Assembly (NCBI RefSeq): GCF_905171775.1
Contig: NC_053499.1
Span: 87,727,012 to 87,791,011, forward strand
Source of the DNA: Rana temporaria
Taxonomy: Eukaryota; Chordata; Amphibia; Anura; Ranidae
DNA: 64,000 nt
Reading direction: 5' to 3'
In this document: in pieces, positions 20,899 through 32,099 of the stretch
Position numbering within the stretch: the stretch's first letter is position 1
Layout: each line of letters begins with the position of its first letter
Notes under the pieces: generated by a model
What the model was told of the DNA's origin: nothing
Database searches by the model: none
The model's input: the letters and a program-made list of their open reading frames with translations, nothing else
Made by a program: the position numbers and the translations under genes

Positions 20899-23800
20899 TT
20901 ACGTACAAGTATTCGAGTCTTGTAGCCAGCGGTCCCAAATTTGGTCATATTTGGTCGGGCATTCCCTGTTGTACATAATCTTTTTGTATGGTAGATTATT
21001 ATTGACCTGCACCTTCCACTCCACAAACCTCTGGGGCATGGGTCGCATCCAATTCCGGGCAATAACCTTCCGCACCGAGAACAAGGTCTCATGCAGGAAC
21101 GTCTTTGTATATTTGTCTATATCATCCGGAAGCACCCCAAGAAGGCACCGTTTTGGGTCCAGCGTGACTGGAGAGCCCATGTGATCGTGCAGAAATGTTA
21201 CAGCTTGTTCCCACAGGCCCTGCACTTTGGGACATGACCATATTAAGTGAAAGAACGTGCCCACCTCCCTCCCACACATCTGACAGAGTGTAGATTGGGT
21301 GCTTCTATATCTGGCAACTCGAAGGGGGGGGGGGGGTGAGATATGCCTGATGGATTATATAGATTTGAGTCAATCTGTCGGAGAGCTTGGGTGAGACAGC
21401 CTTACAGGATTCTAAAGCCTCCTCCCATTCCTCATCCTCCAGGGGGCCCAACACTCTCTCCCAGTGAGGTTTGAGTTTATATGCCAATTTGGTTGAAACG
21501 GGGGCAATGAGCATACCATAGAAGGCCGATGTTAATTTGCGGGGGTCAGTACTTTTGATTATAGCCATGAGTGGATTGGGGCAGACTGCGGTGCGGACCC
21601 CGCGAACTGAGCCCGGACCGCGTGTCTTACCTGCAAGAATTGAAAGAGCATGTATTTGGGGAGTGAAAATTCTTCGCTAAGCTTGGTGAAAGGTTTAAGA
21701 GTTTTGTCGGCGAACAGTTGGTGCATGTAGAGAATACCATGATTAGACCAGCGGTCTGCATCAGGTAGGTAAAGAAACTCTGGCAGAGTTTTATTGTGCC
21801 ATAAAGGAGTATAATCGTTGTAGGTTGGTATCCCTAGCTTGGTAGAAGCCAAGTCCCATATGCATCTGTAATGGTACAGCAAGGTCCGTCTGTCGTCCCG
21901 CACCACTAGAGCCCACAGCCAGCGCGTAGATTGAGTCCTCAGTGCGTCAAGCCCATCTTGGGCAGAGCAGCTGAAGGAAACGCTCCTTGTCCGTCTTGTC
22001 GATATGGTACAGTAGGGATATTTGTGAGGTGATATAGTAGAGATTGAAATCAGGGAGGGCAGTGCCCCCCAGGTCTGTGGGGTTTTTAAGCACCTAAGCT
22101 AATTTGTGTCTGCTGTTTCCCCATACAAAAGGTTTGAGAAGGGCCTAAAGGGATTTAAAATGTTTCAGGGGTAAGTACACCGGGGAGTGCCAGAGAACAT
22201 AGTATCTTGGGCAGGAGGACCATTTTAATGAGGTTTACCCCCAGTGGCAGACGGGCCCAGGTCCGTAGCTTGGATTTAACATGTGAAACTAGGGGGTCTA
22301 GATTTAAATTTATATAATCTGCCGGTGTTCTGGGTATGCAGATCCCTAAATACTTGATGGTACTTACTCGTTGTAATGGCAAACTGTCCTGAAATTCAGT
22401 CGGTGGGAAGCTGTCAAGAGGAAGAATCTGGGATCTTTAGCCCGGAAAAAGTCCCAAACTGTTCGATTGTCTGAAGAGCCGCGTGTAGAGAGGGGTCCGA
22501 ATCCGCCAGGTATAATAGTGTGTCATCTGCATACATGCTGATCTTTTCAGTCAGAGTACCAGAACTCAGTCCCCTGATCTCCGGGTTAGCTCGAATGGAC
22601 ATGGGTAAGGACTCCGCGGCCAAGGCATACAGTAGTGGTGAAAGAGGGCAGCCCTGTCTTGTGCCTCTGCTGAGGTCAAACAGTCGAGACGGCCAGCCAT
22701 TGGCCACCACCCTGGCCGTGGGCGCCTGATACAGCAGTTGGACCCACTTGACAAAACGTGGTCCAAAGCCATATCCCTCCAAGCAGCTCCAGAGATATCC
22801 CCACTCCACCGAATCAAACGCCTTTGCCATATCTAATGTCACCACCCGTGACCCAATTTCAGTGTTTGTAGCTTGCAAGTTTATGTACAGTTTGCGTAGA
22901 TTAAAGGAAGTGTTACGGCCCGGCATGAAGCCTGCTTGATCTGCGTGTATGAGGGAGAGGATAACTTGGTTTAGTCTAAGGGACAATACCTTGGCCAGTA
23001 TTTTTAGATCAACTTGCAGTAGAGAAATGGGGCGGTAGGACTCGGGGTAGCCCGGGTCCTTCCCAGGTTTGGGGTTAAGGACTATCGTCGCTTCCCGCAT
23101 AGAGGGGGGCAGGGTAAAGGTTTCAAATAGGTGATTAAATAATGCAAGCAATTTGGGAGTTAGTAGTTCACTTAATTGAGAGTAAAATTCCACAGGGAGA
23201 CCATTAGAGCCTGGGGATTTGGATCTAGCGAAACTGGCAATCGCAGTATCTATTTCTTTCGTGGTAAGGGGTGCCTCAAGTGAGTCTACCTGTTCCTTCG
23301 TCAGTTGGGGAAAGGTGATGCTGTGAAGGAAAGCAGTCTGTAAGTCCGTCGGGTCAGTCACTGTTGTTTTATATAGGTCTTCAAAAAAGTCCCTGAATTT
23401 AGAGGTTACACTACTGGGGTCTGTAATCTGTTTTCCCCCTGGGCCATGAAGGGTGATGACAACTGGGGGCCTGTCCTCGCTGTGCACAAGGTATGCTAGG
23501 AGCTTGCCTGCCTTTTCCCCATATTCAAAAAGTTTCTGTTTAGTAAAAAAAGAGCTTTTGACGAGCCTTCGTAAACTGTAGTTGGGGTAACACTCTAGTC
23601 TGCATTTTAAGCCGGACCACCTCTGCCGCGTTGGGATTGGCAGCGTATTCTCTTTCAGTAGAGTCTAGCTCTGTCACCGCCCTGTCAAACACACCAGCTG
23701 AGTCTGTTTTGATTTTGTTTATGCGAGATATCAGGGTAGTACGGGCATACATTTTAAATTAATCCCAGACTGCAGCAACCGAGGCCGTGTGGTAATTTTT

Positions 23801-24629
23801 CAAAAAATATTGCCTCCATTGGGCGATGAGCTCATCATCCTCCGGCAGCAGCGTGAGCCAGAACGGGTTCAACCGCCATGGCCTCTGCGGCTTCTCAATA
23901 GGAATACTAAGGGTGGTCCAATATGGACTGTGGTCAGACAGTAACCTGGGGCAAAATGCAGTTTCCAGGATCTGCGGCGTCAGGGTGTGGGACACCAGAA
24001 TAAAATCTATGCGGGACATGGAGTTGTGAGTAGGGGAGAAGCAGGAGTAGGCTCGAGTATGTGGGAAGTTGTGTCTCCACGTATCTAAGGTGAAAGGTGG
24101 AGATGAGTTTAGAGAATTGAGTTGCATCAGTACTACCGCCCGATGTCTGTGACGTTTGGCGTCTATCAAGGGCCGGACATAGTGTAGTGTTGAAATCACT
24201 TAACCAAATTGCCTGTATTGAGGGGTTACAAGACATAAAGGCAAAGCCCTCCAGAAACACTGTTGTGCTAAAGGGAGGAGGTATGTAGAAAGCCATGAGA
24301 AGGAACGGTTCGCCGTATAACTTGGCATGGAGAAATACATATCGGCAGTTGGGGTCAGTGAGGAGCTCACAAAGTTCAAAAGGTACCGATTTGGCGATTA
24401 ATACAGAAACACCCCTGGCGTAGGTCGTGTGAGTGAAGTGATACGCCCACCCAACTCAAGGACGGCGAAGGGCCATTTGGAGTCTGCCTTTGATGTGCGT
24501 CTCAACCAGCACCACCACATCTACACATTGTTTTTTAAGGAATGCAAGGGCAGCCGAGCGTTTGATTTTCTCGCGCAGGCCCCGTACATTCCACGTGAGG
24601 AATTTTATAGTTGCCATAGTGCTAGACAT
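20899..24629 (-). pseudogene. ORF2: L1 ORF2: endonuclease and reverse transcriptase
   Basis: The ATG at 24629 leads into IKFLTWNVRGLREKIKRSAA, the start of an AP-type endonuclease. Further endonuclease blocks (IWLSDFNTTL near 24180, MSRIDFILVS near 24020, LLSDHSPYWT near 23935) follow with frame changes. RT lies in one long frame 23487-22414: SPGSNGLPVEFY, NPKPGKDPGYPESYRPISLL, VVTLDMAKAFDSVEW, RGTRQGCPLSPLLYALA and the active site MYADDTLLYLA. The C-terminal zinc-binding-like domain is MCGREVGTFFHLIWSCPKVQ at 21279-21220. It nicks the target and primes reverse transcription there. At least six frame breaks are present. Confidence 0.9.
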
Positions 24630-25468
24630 GGATTATAACCTTGCCTCGGTAAGATACGTATCCTAAATATAGTATGCAACAGATCTGAAATGCATTAAAC
24701 ACTGTGGCAACCATTCAACATATATACATTCTTCCCTGAACGATTTCTGAGACACTGTATGCACACTTAAAGATTGGAAAAATAACTGTAACAATCCCCT
24801 CCCCCATCCCCGCCTTACACCCACCCCAACTTTGTGCAGGCATGATTCCTTACCAACTCTGTACCGCCATCTGGGAAAAACAGTAGCTTCACATGTGAGG
24901 AGAAAATGAGGAACAGTCTTAGCAACTGGGTCAAACAGTGGTTCCGAGTCAGCCACCATAGAAAATGATGAAGATGAGGCCTAGTCATGCGCCCCAGCAA
25001 GTTAGCATGAGAAAAAAGCAGGAGAACCCAGTTTCTCTGTTCATCCGCATAGTTCAGGTTCCCAGCGGTTAGTGGGACGTAAATTCGCTGCACTGTGCAT
25101 GCAGCTTGTAGGACTAATGTGCTCCCATAGCTCCGTGTGACAAATAAGTTCAGGGGTATGTAAAAGACCCCCATGGGGGGGTGATGAAATGTAGCAAGTT
25201 GACTCAAGATATACAGCAAGGAAGAAAAAAAAAAAAGACCCATGGGGGTAAAAAATAAAAAATGGCATACCAGTGATTGCAAAAGTGTGTATTGCAGAGG
25301 TAGAGGCTTCTACCTGCCCCCTGGCCTGGCCAAAGTATATCAACATGGAACCGCCAATGTGTGACGTAGGTCAGGATAGCAATGCAATAAAGATAGTTTA
25401 AGGCAGGTCAAGTAGCGGTAACAACAGGAAACAAAAGTAGCTCGCCGTATGGCTAACCTGATGAACGG

Positions 25469-26322
25469 TCAGTCAGCTCCTCCATGCACAGAGCCGCGCT
25501 CCAGCCAGGAGATGACCTCCTCAGGATCCTCAAAGAATGATACGCGTCCATCATGTTCCATGCTCAGGCGTGCAGGGAAAAGCATATAATACTTCAGGTG
25601 ACGGCTGCGCAGCCTGCGTTTGGCCTCCATGAAGCTCTGCCGGCGTTTCTGAATCTCGGCCGAGAAGTCAGGGAATATTGCCACTTTGATGTTTCCTTAT
25701 GGGATGTTGCCCCTCTCTCTCGACAGCCTCAGCGCAGCATCCCGGTCTTTATAGTTTAAAAGTTTTGCAATGAAGGTACGGGGGAGCTCCCTGGGGGGGA
25801 GGCTTGGCAGGCATCCTATGAGCCCTCTCTACCGCCAGCATGGGGGAGAAGGCCTCCCGGCCATATGTGGTTACCAGGAGCTGTTCCAGGTACGACGTCG
25901 GGTCCTTAAGTTCCCTCCGGGAGACCAATGAATCTAAGATTGCACCTCCTCAAGCGATTCTCCATGTCATCTTGCTTGGCAATCAACTGGTTAATCTGCC
26001 TCTGCATATGATCAGATCCGGCCTGTAGTGGCGGCAGGGCGTCCTCCACCGTCCTGATGCGAGTTTCCGTTTCCGTGACCCGGTCGCAAAGTTTCTGAAA
26101 ATCCTGTCTAATCAAAGAAGTGTCTACCTTGACCTCTTTAATCTGGGCAGTGAGGGAGGTCCTGCAGAGAGTGATCGCCTCCAGTAGTTTATCCGTGTCT
26201 CCCTGCCCGCGCTCACCTCCCGTCTTCTCGGCACTGCCATCTTTCTCAGTCTCCTCTCCCTCATTTCGGCGGTACTGTGTGAGTTTTGCCGCGGTGGATT
26301 TTTGGCTTTTTGGGGGGGACAT
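25469..26322 (-). pseudogene. ORF1: L1 ORF1 protein, frameshifted
   Basis: The ATG at 26322 gives MSPPKSQKSTAAKLTQYRRN, then a heptad-rich coiled coil (26150-25960) with AQIKEVKVDTSLIRQDFQKL. The join to the RRM-like domain is RRCNLRFIGLPEGT at 25930-25906. After frame changes, the C-terminal domain reappears at 25684-25469 (IFPDFSAEIQKRRQSFMEAK). L1 ORF1p is an RNA-binding trimer that coats the element RNA. The order and the NLRFIGLPE motif make this a confident call. Confidence 0.85.
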
Positions 26323-27000
26323 GATAGCGGGTGTGATGGTTGACTCAAATTCAGTAGGCTAGGAGGGACGGGAGAAAGGCTTTCAGGCTGGTAACAGGGA
26401 CAGGGCCCAGTGCTGGATCAGGGGCACCAAGATGGCCACGGACAGGCCAAAGCTGCAGGCTTGCCTAAACGCAGCCTCCGTGCGGGCCACCGGATGGCTG
26501 GAGGTCAGAGGAGGCCAGGTTTGGTGTGAGGAGGGTCTCCAGGCCGGCAACAGGGATGGGGCACAGTGACGAGACAGAGGGGAGCACCAAGATGGCCGCG
26601 TACCTCCGGGTGTAGGCCGAAGCCGCGGTCTTGCCTAGATGCGGCCGCTGTGCGGAGGGAACGCCTCTCCGGTCGGATCACTGGAGTGTTGAGGGTCAGC
26701 GGAGGCCAGGTATGGTGCTATGAAGGTCTGTTGTCCGGTAGCAGGGACAGGGCCTAGCGCTGAGCCCGGGCAAATGAGTGCCAAGATGGCCGCGGACCTC
26801 TGCAATTAGGCCAAAGCCTTTCCTGAATGCGGCCGCCGTGCGGCTGGGGGGGCCATGCAGGGTGTAAATGGGGACCCCAGGCAGGTGTCGGTTGCGCAAG
26901 GGAGGATCAGCGGAGTCCAGGATTAATGGCAGAAGAGGAGTAATGGACGGAGCCTAGGGTGCACACGTCCTACTCCATGCCGTGTCAGGCCACGCCCCCA
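26323..27000 (-). promoter_or_regulatory. L1 5' UTR with three tandem monomers
   Basis: Three related units of roughly 160-195 bases begin with CAAGATGGCC(A/G)CG at about 26427, 26587 and 26780 on the plus strand. They share AGGCC(G/A)AAGC, GCGGCCGC(T/C)GTGCGG and CAGGGACAGGGCC blocks. CAAGATGGCCG matches the YY1-binding motif, here antisense to the element. A monomer array upstream of ORF1 suggests a promoter like those of some mammalian L1s; activity is inferred. Confidence 0.6.
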
Positions 27001-27136
27001 TAAAGGGCTAATTTTATTTTTTTAACCCCATTATGTTACTGACTGATTAATTGATTTATGAAAATTGTAATCCATTAATTTCATAATTGATTAGTTGTTG
27101 ATTAATCGATTTAGTTGTTTTGGCCGTAAAACCACA

Positions 27137-27634
27137 CCTATTAGACCCATTTAGCACATTGTTTCTCTGTGCCTGAGGGATTTCTTCCGAATAACAAAAG
27201 GTCGTAATCTGAAACAAAGTTTGTTATATTCCTTGCAATGTACATAGATTACCCAGGGGGAATGTTTTTTTTTTTTTTCTCAGCAAAAGTGAAGTTGCAC
27301 TTTTACCAATGCATTACAATGTTACTAAACCCATTTGATTTTAATCTACTAAAATGTACTCGAGATTTAGTAGACTGAATATGACTAAAACTAAAACACT
27401 CGCAGAAGACTAAAATGGGACTAAAACTAAAATGTAATTTTAGTCCTAAGACTAAAAACAAATTGCAATTTGCTGCCAAAATTCACACTGCTCACAACCC
27501 ACACTATTGAATAAAAACAAAAGATACCTAACCTTTTCAGCTGGCTTCTAGATTCAAAGCAATATTAGTCAATCCCTGGTTTAGCCTGTGGTATTGCCGA
27601 CCTTGTAGTCAAGCTGCCTCTGACCTCTCAATTT
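27137..27634. other. Unassigned
   Basis: AT-rich sequence with repeated ACTAAAA(T/C) blocks near 27350-27440, resembling an old simple-repeat-bearing MITE. There is no coding frame. Confidence 0.4.
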
Positions 27635-28404
27635 AAGTCCTATGTGGGCGGCTTCTACAAAACAGGATTATTGGGGGCAGTTCCACATCAGCTACCTCAT
27701 CGTCCTAGATGGTTGTATTAGATAGGGATCTAGTGGACTGGTGAGGTGGAGGGGAGCTACCACTGTTTTCGGGCAGTTTCCTGGGAGGAGTCCGATATAT
27801 GGGTACAGGGAGCTAGTCCGTTTCTTGTATGTTTTACCCAACAGTTAAATGTTTATATAGCTAATTCAGGCCGCTCGCCGCTGTTTAGGGGAGATTGGCA
27901 CCCTGCCCTGCTCACTGACCCCTTTTTTTGGGGTCGGGGCAGGGGGGGAAGGAATGACACACGGAGGACACACTTAGGACTAGATTCAGGTAGATTGGCA
28001 CATCTTTACACCGGCGTAGCACATCTCATTTGCGCCACGCCGACGTAATTTATAGAGGCAAGTACAGTATTCACAATGCACTTGCTCCTAACGTTGCGCT
28101 GGTGTAACTTAATTTAGTTGGCGTAAGCCAGCGTAAGTGTAAGTGGGTGTGACCTTATGCAAATGATGGTCCGAACGTGGAGTAGTGATATACGCCCGGC
28201 GTATCCTGAACAGAGCATGCGCAGTGAAGTGGACGTATGATCGCTCCCCTGTGCACATGCTCACAACTGCGCCCGCCCAACTTCCTGGGAAACGCCGGCC
28301 AACCGGCTTACAGCGAGCCTATTAATACGCCCAGACATGCGCCCGTCCGGCGCAAAAGTACATCCTGTTTTTTTCCCCCTTAGGGAAAGTACTTTTGCAA
28401 AGCG

Positions 28405-29854
28405 ATGGCGGCTGCTGCAACTACAGACAAGGAGGAGAGGAGGAAGAAAAACTTTAGCCTGGAGGAGAGGGCTATTATTGTTGCTGGGATCGTGGAACAT
28501 GACAAATATCTCCATGGTGCCCTCAGTCACCAGACCAGCAAAGCGAGGAAGAAGGAGGTCCTGAGGGAGCTCAGCCTGCAGGTCAGTGCCGTGGGCAATG
28601 CGACCAGGAGCCCCCTGGATATCCAAAAATAAATTAATGATCTTAAACGTAAGGTCCGTGAAAAGCTGGCTGAGATAAGGAAACATGCCAGGGGCACGGG
28701 AGGAGGACCAGCCTGTACTGTGCGGTTGACCCCGGAGGATGATCACACAATGCCTGCAACGTGAGCAGGTGGAGGGCATGGAGGGATTTGAGTCCGGTGC
28801 CCAGTCCTTGAGGTCAGGTAAGTGTGTTTTATCTCCTATCCGGTGTGTAGCATGTGTGGGGGTGGAAGGGAACATGTGACAAGTGTGTGGGTCCACCAAC
28901 ATGTGGATGGTTTGTGTCATCCATAGATGTGCTGGAGGGAGCTGGGTCGTCGTCGGCTGCAGGGCTACCCATGCCATCCAGGGATGAGAGTGCCCATACC
29001 TCTCCTCTGGAGGAAGTAGAGGAGGAGCACGGGAACATGGAGGAAGTGTTCTACATCGTGGAGGAAAATCCCAGCAACCCTGGACCCTCCCAACCCTCCT
29101 CCCCCATCATGGGACCCTCACAACCCTCCTCCCCCATCAGGGGCCCCTCACAACCCTCCTGCCCCATCAGGGGACCCTCACAACCCTCCTCCCCCATCAT
29201 GGGACCCACACAACCCTCCTCCCCCATCAGGGGACCCTCACAACCCTCCTGCACCATCAGAGGAAGCTCCTCACCCTCCTCCACCATCAGGGGAAGCTCC
29301 TCAAGGGCCTCCCCCTATACACGGGCCCAAGCTTCTCCTGCCCCCAGGAAGGCCAGCAGAAAAACCGGAGGTGTTCCGGAGGCCATCCAGGAAACTCTGG
29401 CGAGGGATCAGGCCCGCCAGACCCAGCATGTGGGTGCTGTTGCCCGGGACAGCGTCTCGCAGACAGCCTGGCCTCCTCGGCACAAATACCTGACTGTCTG
29501 CAGGATATAAATGCCAATTGTGCAGCTGTTGTGACATGTGTTGGGGAGCTGCAGGCCACGACAGCACACCTCGTCACAGAGGTCAAGAGCCTCACAGTGG
29601 CTGTAAAGGCCAATACGGCGGAGGGGAGGCACCAGCAACAGCAGAACACCACCCGCCAGCTGCGGATGCAGGCAGAGACCAATGTGGTGCTCACTCGCAT
29701 AGCCGTGGCGTTGGAGGGCAGGCAGCCAGAACCTGCCAGGAGTGGTAGACTTGAGGAGTCTCCTGCTGATGCCCCACCCCCACCTGAAGTTCCCCCCAGG
29801 CAAGTGAGAAGCCAGAGACGTGGCACCAGGCGGAGCCCACGACAGGACAATTGA
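28405..29854 (+). pseudogene. Harbinger Myb/SANT-like DNA-binding protein
   Basis: Exon 1 starts at the ATG at 28405. KKNFSLEERAIIVAGIVEHD and RKKEVLRELSLQVSAVG fit the Myb/SANT-like fold, then a TAA (28630) interrupts just before INDLKRKVREKLAEIRKHAR. A base change near 28745 shifts the frame to REQVEGMEGFESGAQSLRS. A GT-AG intron at 28818-28926 then joins G|AT to DVLEGAGSSSAAG. Exon 2 has about eight GPSQPSSPI(M/R)-type repeats (29085-29300) and, after a frame break near 29490, a coiled-coil-like C terminus (CVGELQATTAHLVTEVKSLT) ending at 29854. In Harbinger elements this protein binds the termini and brings the nuclease to DNA. Confidence 0.75.
29085..29310 (+). repeat. 30-bp coding minisatellite
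   Basis: Tandem units of about 30 bases (CTCCCCCATCA(T/G)GGG(A/C)CC followed by (T/A)CACAACC) encode PSQPSSPI(M/R)G. Eight or so copies are present, degenerating at the right end. Confidence 0.85.
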
Positions 29855-30294
29855 TTGCCTATTTTTTTACTTTATTTCTGCTCCGGTGAGGAGCGTTTTT
29901 TTTTTTTTTAATTTCTGCTCTGGTGAGGAGCGTTTTTTTTTTTTTTGAATACTGCACACGGTCAGTAGTGCAGGCTACAGTGTGACTGGTGTGTGAATGT
30001 GGGGGTGACACTCCTGCCAGTAAGGTGCGTCACCCTGGGTCGTCGGGGAGAAGTTATCCCCACGATCGTGTGAATGTGGTATGAATGGTCAGCGACATAA
30101 TTGGGGCTTTGGCTTGGCGTTGCTGCTCCCAAGTCCTGCATGGTGGACTTGGGCTAATCCAATGTGATGTGGATGTGGTGTGTTAGAGCTAGGGACCACA
30201 GTGGTGTGCATGGCATTCTCTGTGTGCCATGATGAATGTGTGTGTTTAACGTGCAAACATGCCTACCACGAGGCATCTCCTAAATGCTCTTCCC

Positions 30295-31379
30295 TCAGCA
30301 GACACGGTAGCCTCGGGCAGGGGGGGGGACTGTGTGGCTCGGGGTCAGGTCATCACGTATGTCAATCTCAAGGCCCTTTCTCATGGCGTAGTTGTTCAGA
30401 ATGCAACATGCCCCGATGATCTGGCACACAAAGTTTGGGGAATACAACAGGGTACCCCTGGAATTATCCAGGCTTCGGAAACGGGACTTCAGGAGGCGAA
30501 ATGTGCGTTCCACCACTGCACGGGTACGTATGTGTACATCATTGTATTTTCTCTCTCCTCTGGTTTCTGGATTCCGGAATGGAGTCATGAGATGGGGCCC
30601 AAGTGCATATGCCGCGTCGCCTGGAAGGGAAAAGACAGGAGGATGTTAGTCGTGCATGTGCCCCTCGTGATGTCTGCATCATGGGGTCAGACAGTCATGC
30701 CTGACTCCCATGTCACTCACCAACCAGCCAGCTGTTCCCGTACACGTTCTGTTCGAATTCTGTTGGGATGTTGCTTTGACAGAATATGTAGCTGTCGTGG
30801 CTGGACCCTGGGTGTTTGGCACGGACGTGCCATATGAGGCATTGGGCATCGGCTATCACCTGTACGTTGATGGAATGCCACTGCTTACGATTGCGGTATA
30901 TGTGCTCTGTGGCACGGGGGGCTGTAGTGCCACATGTGTGCAATCAATGGCCCCCACCTTACGTGGGAATCCTGCAATTTCTGCATTGCCTTCTGCCGCA
31001 GGTGCTCCTGGGTGGGTTTGATGAAGTGGTGGGACATGCTTCGGAGGATTGCGGGGACAACCTGGTGCACACATCTGCTCATGGTGGATTGTGACATCCC
31101 AGCCACGACTCCACGTGTATGTTGAAAAGATCCACTTGCATGGAAATGCAGTGTTGCCAGTACCTTGACCAGTGGCTGCACTACATGTGAGCGGTGTGTC
31201 TTGCTGGTGATGTCATCATGCAGGGTTGTGGCTATTTCCAGGATGGCTTCAGGGCTGAAAATGCGATACACCTCCAAATCACCCATGCCAAAGACGTTCA
31301 TGCACGTGCGGTATGTCTTCTCCCGTGCCCTCCTACGTGGAGGTGGACCCATTGGTAGTGCTAGGACCACGGCTGCCAT
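30295..31379 (-). pseudogene. HARBI1-like: HARBI1-type DDE nuclease (DDE_Tnp_4), frameshifted
   Basis: The ATG at 31379 opens a frame with EVYRIFSPEAILEIATTLHD, FHASGSFQHTRG and GMSQSTMSRCVHQV (helix-turn-helix-like). Two small frame breaks near 30985 and 30915 separate this from FPRKVGAIDCTHVAL, which carries the first catalytic D. IYRNRKQWHSINVQVIADAQ follows. A GT-AG intron (30621-30720) splits the G|DAAYALGP motif with the second D. The last exon holds RTRAVVERTFRLLKSRFRSL with the catalytic E and ends at 30295. All three acidic residues are kept. The enzyme excises and inserts the element with its Myb-like partner. Confidence 0.85.
30621..30720 (-). other. Intron in the Harbinger nuclease gene
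   Basis: On the minus strand the donor is TTG|GTGAGTGACA and the acceptor CTTTTCCCTTCCAG|GCG. Joining them restores the conserved G-D-A-A-Y motif. The length is 100 bp. Confidence 0.8.
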
Positions 31380-32099
31380 GTGTTTTCCTGCAAGTGTGGT
31401 TGCTCAGCTCGTCGGTAACGGTGCTGCTGAAGCTACTCTCCAGCTGACTTGTGAAAGTCTGGTGCAAAGTTACCCCTGCTTTATGAGGGGTAATTTTAGG
31501 CCGGGCGTATAGCTTACGCGCATCACACATATGTTCGTGAATCGGCGTATCTCCCTCATTTGCATATTTGCATAGGAAATCAATGGGTGCGCCAGATACG
31601 TTCGGCGTAAATATGCGCCTACAATACACCGGCGGAGGAAAGTTAAGTAGGTCGGGAGAAGCCTATTTTCAGGCGTATCTAGTTCTGTGGGTACGCCACA
31701 GAGATACGACGGCGCACATTTACACTTACGCGGCGTATCTCGAGATACGTTGGCGTAAGTCCTACCTTAATCTGCATAAGGTCCAGGTTAATCAGCACAA
31801 CATTGCATTTATGTACCACTGTATAACTGTCTTTAGACGTAGTGGATGGAACAAATGTGATACTGGAGAGTATGACTATGCTGTTTTGATATTTCTGTGT
31901 CCCCGACAATATGTGCCTTTTTGTAGCGCATTGGAAAATGTTTGTTATTTGTGTTTGTTTTCAATTAAAAATTATCTGATTTAAAAAAAAAAAGTCCTAT
32001 GTGGATGATTTTTCATTAATTCCTAGTGTTTGAATTTATTTGACCAGTTTTTTTAGGTTATATTGTTGGTCTAACTGGACTTCCCATCTGGCAAGTTAT

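Larger units (their letters stand above)
20466..27000 (-). mobile_element. Full-length L1-type LINE with target duplications
   Basis: The element runs from a 5' end GGGGGCGTGGCCTGACACG near 27000 to a poly(A) seen as the T-run at 20466-20482. It is flanked by TAAAGGGCTA at 20456-20465 and 27001-27010. The order is 5' UTR with tandem monomers, ORF1, spacer, ORF2 (endonuclease, RT, C-terminal domain) and 3' UTR. The 6.5-kb length fits a full-length L1/Tx1-type element. Frameshifts in ORF1 and ORF2 disable it. Confidence 0.9.
19967..27128. mobile_element. hAT-like palindromic element split by a full-length L1
   Basis: The 8-bp duplication AAACCACA lies at 19959-19966 and 27129-27136. The left part contains AATCGATTAGTTGG and GTAACATAATGGGGTTAAAA. 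The right part contains the inverted TTAACCCCATTATGTTAC and ATTGATTAGTTG, so without the L1 the element is a fold-back of about 630 bp. It encodes no transposase. The hAT label rests on duplication length and the AGGGCTGCAAC end. Confidence 0.65.
27979..31778. mobile_element. PIF/Harbinger transposon with two genes
   Basis: A Myb/SANT-like gene on the plus strand and a HARBI1-type nuclease on the minus strand face each other, the usual two-gene Harbinger plan. The left end GACTAGATTCAGGTAGATTG and the right end CTACCTTAATCTG are imperfect inverted copies. Subterminal regions share GGCGTA(A/T) blocks such as ACACCGGCGTAG on the left and TTACGCGGCGTATCTCG on the right. The 3-bp target duplication could not be fixed. 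Both genes are broken. Confidence 0.8.
27648..31991 (+). mobile_element. Retroelement remnant hosting the Harbinger transposon
   Basis: AAGTCCTATGTGG is duplicated at 27635-27647 and 31992-32004, and an A-run with upstream AATTAAAAATT ends the right part. These are marks of target-primed insertion with poly(A). The outer parts (27648-27978 and 31779-31991) look like the 5' leader and 3' end of an internally deleted L1. The T-run/G-run segment near 27925 and the TTGTGTTTGTTTTCAATTAAA end support this. No coding part is left. Confidence 0.6.

Noticed and set aside
20466..27000. L1 as an active element
   Set aside because: Target duplications look young, but ORF1 has at least one and ORF2 several frame breaks.
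29051..29850. Minus-strand frames opposite the Harbinger Myb-like gene (EEGCEGPLMG repeats and others)
   Set aside because: Shadows of the plus-strand coding minisatellite, whose frame carries the recognisable family features.
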